The notes beneath the pieces were generated by a model. The model had not been told where the DNA came from. It did not search any database and saw only the letters and a list, made by a program, of their open reading frames with translations. Below, in pieces: positions 5,195 to 10,638 of a stretch of DNA of 10,638 nt. The stretch's first letter is position 1; each line of letters starts with the position of its first letter. Made by a program: the position numbers and the translations under genes. This stretch comes from Candidatus Saccharimonadota bacterium (GTDB lineage Bacteria; Patescibacteriota; Saccharimonadia; Saccharimonadales; SLHW01), in NCBI GenBank assembly GCA_007132685.1, contig SLOC01000028.1, positions 1 through 10,638 on the forward strand. Reading direction: 5' to 3'.

Positions 5195-6799
5195 CTATCC
5201 AATCACGCGGTAGATTTCGTCGATTGATGTCTCGCCACGCAGCACCTTTAGTATGCCGTCGTGTAGCATGGTTTGCATGCCATCGGTAACCGCGGCAGCC
5301 TCTAGCTGTTCGGTGGTCACTTTGTTGGCTTGGGACTCGAGAAGCTCTTTGACTCTGCCGGTTGCCTTGAACTGTTCACGCAGCGGGAGTTGACCCCGAT
5401 AGCCGTAAGGATTGTCGGCTGAACTGCCTGGCTTATAAAGAGTTACATTGTCGAGGTTAGGTCGCTCGATACTGCTTGGCATGCTATCTAGTACCCGCTT
5501 AATAAGCGCCAGCTCTGCCTGATCCGGCTGATAACCGACCTTCGTGTCGTCATCGAGTTTGCGAACTAAACGCTGCGCCATAACAAGCCGAATTGATGAT
5601 ACAAATAATGGGTTCTTGCCGATTACTTCTGCCATGCGAGTGATGGCAGCGGCGGCGGTCGAAGCGTGAAAGGTGGCTAGTACTAAATGACCGGTCAGAG
5701 CAGCCTGCAACGCGGTTTGGGCAGTGTCGAGGTCTCGAATCTCGCCGACCATAATGATGTCTGGGTCAAGTCGTAATATAGCGCGTAAGCTATTGGCAAA
5801 ATCTGCTGCTTCAGATGATTTGGTTGCGAGCGGGATTTGGGTGATACCTGATAGCTGATACTCAACCGGATCTTCAATCGTGATAATCTTGCGCTGCTCG
5901 GTATTGAGTGAATTGAGCATGGAGTACAGTGTGGTAGTCTTACCTGATCCTGTTGGCCCGACGATAAGCACCAATCCGCTTGGACGCGATATGATGTCGT
6001 CTACCACTTTGCGCTCTTTTTCAGACAGACGGAGATTATCGAGGTTATACATCTCAGGCTGCATATTAAACAAGCGCATCACTACATCCATGCCGTGAAT
6101 CGTCTGCACGGTCTCCAGACGAACGTTCACGTGCACACGGCTACCATCAGCTAGCTGTACCTCCCTTGCAATATGCCCTTGTTGTGCGTAATCGGCAGCT
6201 GTTGAGACATTGCCCGCACTAGCGATTGCCGAGATAAGTGGTCGGTGTTTCTCCCGTGACAAATCTGCGATTTTTTGTAAGACGCCGTCAATCCGAAATC
6301 GAATCCGAGCTGCGCCACTCTGAGTTTCTACATGAATATCGGATGCATTGAGCTTGTGTGCCTGTTGCACTAGATAGCCGAGCATATCATCGGCACGCAC
6401 CTGTTCAAGCGTCGCAGAGACTGATCGAATCAACTCTTCGGTTCCGGTTTTATCAAGGGTGATGTCCTGATACTCGACCTTTTTTGGCGGATCGTATAAA
6501 CGCATATACTCCCTAAAAGCAGTATCCGAAATGAGCCCGAAATCTATCTGTTGATCTTGAAAAGTGTGCCTGAGCGACTCCATCGTTTGCTTGGAGGTCA
6601 TATTGGTAACACCGAATTGTATGCGCTGATTGTCAGCATATACCGGTATGACGCGCATGTCATAGAGTGACTGCACGGGAAGTAAATCTTTGTATAGTTG
6701 CTTGTCTTGTGAGGTTGTGTCAATATAGCGCAAGCCAAGTATCGCAGCTCGTCGCTGCGTCGACTGCTCTTCGCTTCTACGTGCGTCATCGACACTCAT
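5195..6799 (-). CDS. GspE/PilB-type secretion or type IV pilus assembly ATPase lacking the zinc-binding cysteines
   Basis: A cytoplasmic AAA-like motor that powers pilus or pseudopilus assembly at the inner side of the membrane. From the chosen ATG at 6799 it has 534 residues. Residues 15-105 resemble the GspE/MshE N-terminal domain. Residues 135-250 are the second domain (NASDIHVE 151-158, RIRFRIDGVL 165-174). The motor follows: Walker A GPTGSGKT (281-288), Asp box IEDPVEY (308-314), Walker B IIMVGEIRD (348-356) with Glu353, His box TFHAS (376-380). The C-terminus ends GETSIDEIYRVIG as in the family. Where relatives carry two CxxC zinc pairs (about 414-462) there is none, and the whole protein has no cysteine. 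Longer in-frame starts up to 6919 are rejected because a -10 lies at 6814-6809. No other pilus gene is nearby, so PilB versus GspE cannot be decided. Confidence 0.9.
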   Translation of the reverse strand: MSVDDARRSEEQSTQRRAAILGLRYIDTTSQDKQLYKDLLPVQSLYDMRVIPVYADNQRIQFGVTNMTSKQTMESLRHTFQDQQIDFGLISDTAFREYMRLYDPPKKVEYQDITLDKTGTEELIRSVSATLEQVRADDMLGYLVQQAHKLNASDIHVETQSGAARIRFRIDGVLQKIADLSREKHRPLISAIASAGNVSTAADYAQQGHIAREVQLADGSRVHVNVRLETVQTIHGMDVVMRLFNMQPEMYNLDNLRLSEKERKVVDDIISRPSGLVLIVGPTGSGKTTTLYSMLNSLNTEQRKIITIEDPVEYQLSGITQIPLATKSSEAADFANSLRAILRLDPDIIMVGEIRDLDTAQTALQAALTGHLVLATFHASTAAAAITRMAEVIGKNPLFVSSIRLVMAQRLVRKLDDDTKVGYQPDQAELALIKRVLDSMPSSIERPNLDNVTLYKPGSSADNPYGYRGQLPLREQFKATGRVKELLESQANKVTTEQLEAAAVTDGMQTMLHDGILKVLRGETSIDEIYRVIG

Positions 6800-6808
6800 T
6801 AACCATAA

Positions 6809-6814
6809 AGTATA
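6809..6814 (-). promoter_or_regulatory. -10 element of the ATPase gene
   Basis: The minus strand reads TATACT (6814-6809), then nine bases, then ATG at 6799. The -35 position has no consensus. The nine-base gap implies a start within 0-3 nt of the ATG. This decides the start codon against the longer open frame. Confidence 0.6.
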
Positions 6815-6847
6815 AACGCTTATGCTCTGATATGCTACAGGTTTGTA

Positions 6848-6853
6848 TATACT
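6848..6853 (+). promoter_or_regulatory. -10 element of the RNA methyltransferase gene
   Basis: TATACT at 6848-6853, nine bases before ATG at 6863; no clear -35. It is the mirror image of the ATPase element: both read TATACT-NN-ATGG-NNN-ATGAG, so two leaderless genes diverge from a 63-bp gap. Confidence 0.55.
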
Positions 6854-6862
6854 ACATGGACA

Positions 6863-7378
6863 ATGAGCCAGAATAATCGTCATATCGAACTTGTTTTGCA
6901 TAATATCCGCAGCGCTCACAATGTAGGCGCTTTACTCCGAACTGCGGATGGCTTAGCAATCACTCATGTATATTTATCTGGCTACACTCCCTATCCTGCT
7001 CTAGAAAATGACGACCGTTTACCGCACATCGCTTTAAAAACAACGAAGCAAATCGCAAAAACCGCGCTTGGCGCCGAACAGAGTGTGCAATGGTCTAAGC
7101 ACAAAGAGCTAAGCTCCGTCGCTGATAAGCTTCAAGTGAGCAACACGCCGCTAGTTGCGCTGGAGCAAACCCCCAGCGCCGTGGCGCTTCATGATTACGA
7201 CGCACCAGATAAGCTTGCCCTAGTGCTTGGTAATGAGGTTGACGGTCTAAGCAAAGAAGAGCTGGCACTGTGTGAACAAATAGTAGAATTACCGATGTTG
7301 GGGAGCAAAGAATCCTATAACGTCGCTTCTGCTGGAGCAATGGCTCTGCACTGGCTACGCTTTTATCGGAAAATATGA
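6863..7378 (+). CDS. SpoU/TrmH-family RNA 2'-O-methyltransferase
   Basis: An S-adenosylmethionine-dependent SPOUT-fold enzyme expected to methylate a ribose 2'-OH in tRNA or rRNA. It has 171 residues, the size of a minimal catalytic domain (like TrmL) with no added RNA-binding domain. The three SpoU motifs are in order. Motif 1 is NIRSAHNVGALLRTADGL (14-31), with Asn20 and Arg26. Motif 2 is LALVLGNEVDGLS (118-130). Motif 3 is LPMLGSKESYNVASAGAMAL (143-162), with Asn153; it reads SYNVASAGA where relatives usually have SLNVSvA. The substrate (tRNA position 18 or 34, or rRNA) cannot be told from sequence, so no symbol is given. The ATG at 6863 lies nine bases after a -10. A nearer ATG at 6856 opens only six codons in another frame. 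The CAP gene follows after 22 bp. Confidence 0.92.
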   Translation: MSQNNRHIELVLHNIRSAHNVGALLRTADGLAITHVYLSGYTPYPALENDDRLPHIALKTTKQIAKTALGAEQSVQWSKHKELSSVADKLQVSNTPLVALEQTPSAVALHDYDAPDKLALVLGNEVDGLSKEELALCEQIVELPMLGSKESYNVASAGAMALHWLRFYRKI

Positions 7379-7384
7379 TATATT
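7376..7384 (+). promoter_or_regulatory. Extended -10 promoter of the CAP-domain gene, overlapping the methyltransferase stop
   Basis: TG-a-TATATT: the TGA stop of the upstream gene (7376-7378) supplies the TG of an extended -10 whose hexamer is 7379-7384. The predicted start is near 7391, giving about 10 nt before ATG at 7401. This would exclude the upstream in-frame GTG at 7386. No consensus -35 is seen. Confidence 0.45.
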
Positions 7385-7400
7385 AGTGTTTAGTCAACCT

Positions 7401-8321
7401 ATGGCAAAACAAAAAAAGACCACACACAAAAAACGACACGCTGGCCACCATAAAAAAACGAGAAAATACCAATCAGCGTATTGGCCGTATATTCCGGTTC
7501 TGCTACTAGTTGTAGCCATGTTTGCATTCGCCTGGGTGCGTAGCCCAATCGGCACAAATGTGCTGGCATTTGCGACAGAGATGAGCAGCGCATCACTACT
7601 TGATGAAACAAACCGTCAACGCCAAGTGAACAATGCAGGCACACTGGAGCTCAACGAACAACTGCAAGCAGCCGCCCGCGCCAAGGCAGAAGATATGGCA
7701 GAGCGTAATTACTGGTCACACGAAACCCCAGACGGAGACCAGCCATGGAAATTTATCGAAGAGTCGGGCTACCAGTATATTAAAGCTGGTGAAAATTTGG
7801 CCTACGGGTTTATGTCCAGCTCCCAAACTGTAAACGGCTGGATGAATAGCGAGTCACACCGCGAAAACATGCTCGATCCGGCGTTCACTGAAGTTGGGTT
7901 TGGCTACGTCAATGCTGTTGGCTTCCAAAATTCAAACGAAGAAACTATCGTAGTAGCACTCTATGCTCAACCACTCGAGCCGAACGCGAGCCAGCCCCCA
8001 GCCGAGACCGGCAGTCAATCAACTCTCGAAGACAGCGAGCCGATTATATCCATGACCGTACCTGACGACAATCAGCAAGTCCGTAGTATTACCCGTCTAG
8101 AGTCTGTCGTTGGCGGACAATTTGCCTGGATGACCTTTAGCCTTGGCATAATGAGCGGGGTAGCCACGACCGGATTATTCATAACCCATGGTATCCGTTT
8201 GCGAAGACTACTACGTAAAAGTGGTGACTTTATCGTGCACCATCCACTTCTGGACATTACCCTTATATCATTGCTATTATTAGCAGTCTTCTTGGCTGAT
8301 CACGTCGGATACATTTTGTAG
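7401..8321 (+). CDS. Membrane-anchored CAP (SCP/YkwD-like) domain protein with three transmembrane segments
   Basis: A 306-residue surface protein. A basic N-terminus (MAKQKK, many Lys/His/Arg to residue 22) precedes membrane segment 1 at about 28-46. A bacterial CAP domain follows at 64-190: LLDETNRQRQ (66-75), YWSHETPDG (104-112) with His107, AGENLAYG (129-136) with Glu131, ESHRENML (151-158) with His153 and Glu155, VGFGYV, and a closing VVALYAQP strand. A Pro/Ser/Glu-rich linker (191-235) leads to segment 2 (241-263), a basic loop RLRRLLRK (266-273) and segment 3 (282-302). By the positive-inside rule the N-terminus and basic loop are cytoplasmic and the CAP domain is outside. CAP proteins have varied roles, and none can be assigned here. 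An in-frame GTG at 7386 would add five residues but overlaps the promoter. The gene ends 9 bp from the dnaE stop. Confidence 0.88.
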   Translation: MAKQKKTTHKKRHAGHHKKTRKYQSAYWPYIPVLLLVVAMFAFAWVRSPIGTNVLAFATEMSSASLLDETNRQRQVNNAGTLELNEQLQAAARAKAEDMAERNYWSHETPDGDQPWKFIEESGYQYIKAGENLAYGFMSSSQTVNGWMNSESHRENMLDPAFTEVGFGYVNAVGFQNSNEETIVVALYAQPLEPNASQPPAETGSQSTLEDSEPIISMTVPDDNQQVRSITRLESVVGGQFAWMTFSLGIMSGVATTGLFITHGIRLRRLLRKSGDFIVHHPLLDITLISLLLLAVFLADHVGYIL

Positions 8322-8330
8322 CGACTAAAG

Positions 8331-10638
8331 TTATTGCACCTTTACCATATCGTCACCGACGACGGACTTAAGTTTATCAATTGCCTTGTCGTCAGTATTT
8401 ATCTGCATAGGGAGTTTTACAGCTTGTTTATTGTCGCTTGAACCAAGCACCAGGACGGCTTCGGTGTCGCCAGGAAAGGCATCAATGACCTGTTTGATAG
8501 CAAATAGTTTTTCCTGGTCAGCACTATTCATAACACGAACATAGACCCGAGGGGGCGTAGCTTTGTCTGGCTGGACGCTGGCGTCGGGATTCGGAGACGC
8601 TGGCTTGACAGACTTTGATTTGCGAGCAGCAGGAGCTTTCTTTGCTCGACCAGTCGGTTGATAAGAACTTGCCTCTTGATGAGTAACTTGTCGAGCCTCT
8701 GAGGCTATGAATTTCGGCGATGATAATTCATTGCCATCACGGTCAAGCGCATCAACCTTCGCATCGATTAACACAACGTTATCCCGCTCCCATATGCCTG
8801 GTTGCTGGTTATATACTCCAGGGAAAACGACGACTTCAGCCTCTTGCGTGCCATCATCAACGGTAACAAACGCCATCTTGTCGCCTTTCTTGGTTGTAAT
8901 TTCTCGACTTGCCTGGATAATACCGCCAATCGGTACTTTTTTATTATGGTGCTTTGGGGTGATGTCGCTGAGCTTCACCGCCTTCTCGCTTAACATGCTG
9001 CGGTACGTCTCCAACGGATCTTGAGAAATGTAAATTCCAAGCAATTCCCGCTCCCACTGTAGCTGTTCGTGCTGTGGTATATCGACGAAGTCATCGTCGA
9101 GTTCCAGCTGAGCCTTTACAAGATTTTGTGTATTGTCACCGTTTGCACCGAATAAATCGGTTTGGCCGCTTAGCTGCTCCTTTTGGATGCGATGGTTATA
9201 TGCCAGCAGCGCGTCAATATTGTGGAGCAATTTAGCGCGCTTGTCATACCGATCGAATGCACCGGCTTTTATTAGGCTTTCGATTGTTTTTCTGTTGGCA
9301 ACTTTCGTGCTGACACTTGCAAAGAAGTCTTCGAGCGTCTTATAGGCTTTTTTCTTGCGCAGCTCAACTATCTCCTCAACAGCGGCCGTGCCAACATTCT
9401 TGATAGCATTCATACCGAATCGAATTTCCTTTTTCCCGGGAACGACAGCAAATTCTACGAATGACTCCTCTATGTCTGGAGGCAGCACCGTTATACCCAT
9501 ATGCTGACACTCGGCGATTTCTATGGCGAGCCGGTCGGTATCGTCGTAAGCACTTGTCATAAGTGCCGCCATAAATGCGCTCGGATAATTCGCTTTTAGG
9601 TACGCTGTCCAATACGCAATCAAGGCGTAGCAAGCAGCATGTGATTTGTTGAAACAGTATGCAGCAAAATCCTCGAGTTGCTTCCAGAACTCCTCCATTT
9701 GCTCTTTGGTGGCACCCGACTTCTCAACCGCTCCGTTGATAAACTCTGGTTTCATTTTATTGAGCACTTCGGGAATTTTCTTGGCGATACCTTTTCGAAG
9801 GGTATCGGCTTGTCCACCAGTAAAACCGCTAAGATCCTTACTTATCTGCATCACTTGCTCTTGATACACCAGCACTCCGTAGGTATTCTCAAGGGCATCT
9901 TTCATCTTCGGGTGAAAGTACTCGATTTGTTTACGACCGTGCTTTCGTTCAATGAAGTCATCGATAAATTGCATGGGGCCAGGTCGGTAAAGCGCTACCA
10001 TAGCGACAATGTCTTCAAAGACAGTTGGCTGGAGCTCTTTAAGATAGCGCTTCATTCCAGCGGACTCTAATTGAAATACACCGGTCGTATCGCCACGACC
10101 AAGAAGCTCATAAGTTGCCTTGTCATCAAGTGGAATCTCGTCAACTTTAATGTCCTTATTGTGTACTTTGCGTACAATTCTCAGCGCATTTTTAATAATT
10201 GTGAGGTTGGAGAGACCCAGAAAGTCCATTTTCAAAAGACCAAGCTCCTCAACATTACCCATTGGGTACTGTGTTGATACGACGCCTTTTTGCGCCATTT
10301 CCAGCGGGGTGAAGTCAGTAATATCATCTGGAGCTATCACTACACCCGCTGCGTGAACACCATGATTGCGTACGGTGCCTTCTAGCTGCATCGCTAGGTC
10401 AATAATTCGCTTTGATTGGTCATTTTCTCGGTATTCTTTAGCTAGATCGTCATTCTCTTTAATGCTCTGCTTTAATGGGATGTGTCTGCCTTGAATCGGC
10501 GCTGGAATCATCTTTGCGAGGCGATCGGCATCTGCGTACGGCACCTCCAGTACCCGAGCTACATCACGTACAGCATTTCGAGCAAACATTCTACCGAAAG
10601 TAACAATGTTTGCTACCTTGTCTTTGCCATATTTTTCA
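8331..10638 (-). CDS. dnaE: DNA polymerase III alpha subunit, C-terminal two thirds (runs off the right edge)
   Basis: The replicative polymerase subunit. The visible part has 768 residues of an expected 1100-1200, beginning EKYGKDKVANIVTFGR at 10637. Numbered within this part: RNHGVHAAGVVIAP (90-103) and the third palm aspartate, Asp138, in LLKMDFLGLSNLTII (135-149); the first two catalytic aspartates and the PHP domain are outside. The fingers contain ALYRPGPMQFIDDFIERKHG (215-234) and YCFNKSHAACYALIAYWTAY (327-346). A helix-hairpin-helix follows (AIKNVGTAAVEEIVELR, 411-427). QTDLF (492-496) fits the internal beta-clamp-binding motif. An OB fold spans about 568-650. A Lys/Ala/Pro/Ser-rich linker (about 656-696) leads to a C-terminal domain starting RVYVRVMN. 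The gene ends with TAA, convergent with the CAP gene and only 9 bp away; no terminator hairpin is seen between them. Confidence 0.97.
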   Translation of the reverse strand, partial: EKYGKDKVANIVTFGRMFARNAVRDVARVLEVPYADADRLAKMIPAPIQGRHIPLKQSIKENDDLAKEYRENDQSKRIIDLAMQLEGTVRNHGVHAAGVVIAPDDITDFTPLEMAQKGVVSTQYPMGNVEELGLLKMDFLGLSNLTIIKNALRIVRKVHNKDIKVDEIPLDDKATYELLGRGDTTGVFQLESAGMKRYLKELQPTVFEDIVAMVALYRPGPMQFIDDFIERKHGRKQIEYFHPKMKDALENTYGVLVYQEQVMQISKDLSGFTGGQADTLRKGIAKKIPEVLNKMKPEFINGAVEKSGATKEQMEEFWKQLEDFAAYCFNKSHAACYALIAYWTAYLKANYPSAFMAALMTSAYDDTDRLAIEIAECQHMGITVLPPDIEESFVEFAVVPGKKEIRFGMNAIKNVGTAAVEEIVELRKKKAYKTLEDFFASVSTKVANRKTIESLIKAGAFDRYDKRAKLLHNIDALLAYNHRIQKEQLSGQTDLFGANGDNTQNLVKAQLELDDDFVDIPQHEQLQWERELLGIYISQDPLETYRSMLSEKAVKLSDITPKHHNKKVPIGGIIQASREITTKKGDKMAFVTVDDGTQEAEVVVFPGVYNQQPGIWERDNVVLIDAKVDALDRDGNELSSPKFIASEARQVTHQEASSYQPTGRAKKAPAARKSKSVKPASPNPDASVQPDKATPPRVYVRVMNSADQEKLFAIKQVIDAFPGDTEAVLVLGSSDNKQAVKLPMQINTDDKAIDKLKSVVGDDMVKVQ

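Noticed and set aside
6800..6919. 40-residue N-terminal extension of the ATPase frame
   Set aside because: It covers the divergent promoter region and the 5' end of the methyltransferase gene. The extension (Cys- and Tyr-rich) does not look like the family, and the -10 at 6814-6809 places the start at 6799.
7386..7400. GTG start for the CAP gene, adding five residues
   Set aside because: It has no ribosome-binding site and lies upstream of the predicted transcription start; ATG at 7401 is followed by a typical basic N-terminus.
9646..10070. Overlapping plus-strand open frames (72 and 130 codons) opposite dnaE
   Set aside because: They are antisense to conserved polymerase motifs (fingers and clamp-proximal region) and show no initiation signals.

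Overview
The window is a dense, mostly housekeeping stretch of a bacterial chromosome. It holds nine protein genes, two cut by the window edges, and no RNA genes, insertion sequences or CRISPR arrays. The NusA and PepN sequences, small gaps, several apparently leaderless transcripts and a type IV pilus-type ATPase together suggest a Patescibacteria/CPR genome, most likely Candidatus Saccharibacteria (TM7). This is inference from remembered family resemblance, not a database result. UGA is read as stop (rnhB and trmH end in TGA), so the standard code fits.

Layout, left to right. The 5' part of nusA lies on the minus strand (1-734). A 272-bp divergent intergenic region follows. It carries a strong nusA promoter, a terminator-like hairpin almost at the transcription start, an inverted repeat, a degenerate 7-bp repeat array and the pepN promoter. 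An M1 aminopeptidase (pepN-like, 1007-3634, +) meets a minus-strand block head-on: rplS, rnhB and yraN (5143 down to 3606). The pepN and yraN 3' ends overlap by 29 bp. Upstream of rplS on the same strand is a GspE/PilB-type ATPase (start 6799). It diverges from a SpoU-family RNA methyltransferase (6863, +), followed by a membrane-anchored CAP-domain protein (7401, +). The CAP gene converges on the 3' two thirds of dnaE (8331-10638, -).

How the genes relate. NusA, L19, RNase HII, YraN, the SpoU methyltransferase and DnaE serve transcription, translation and DNA replication or repair. The rplS-rnhB-yraN order is a widely conserved neighbourhood, and rnhB/yraN are coupled by an ATGA overlap. The ATPase and the CAP protein are the surface-related genes.

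The most interesting signals are non-coding. Five promoter-proximal genes (pepN, rnhB, rplS, gspE-like, trmH) have a -10 hexamer only 6-9 nt before the ATG and no ribosome-binding site, so they look leaderless. Clear Shine-Dalgarno sites appear only before nusA and the internal operon gene yraN. nusA alone has a roughly 100-nt leader, and it opens with an intrinsic-terminator-like hairpin, a layout that invites a NusA autoregulation hypothesis. No previously unknown multi-gene system is evident.
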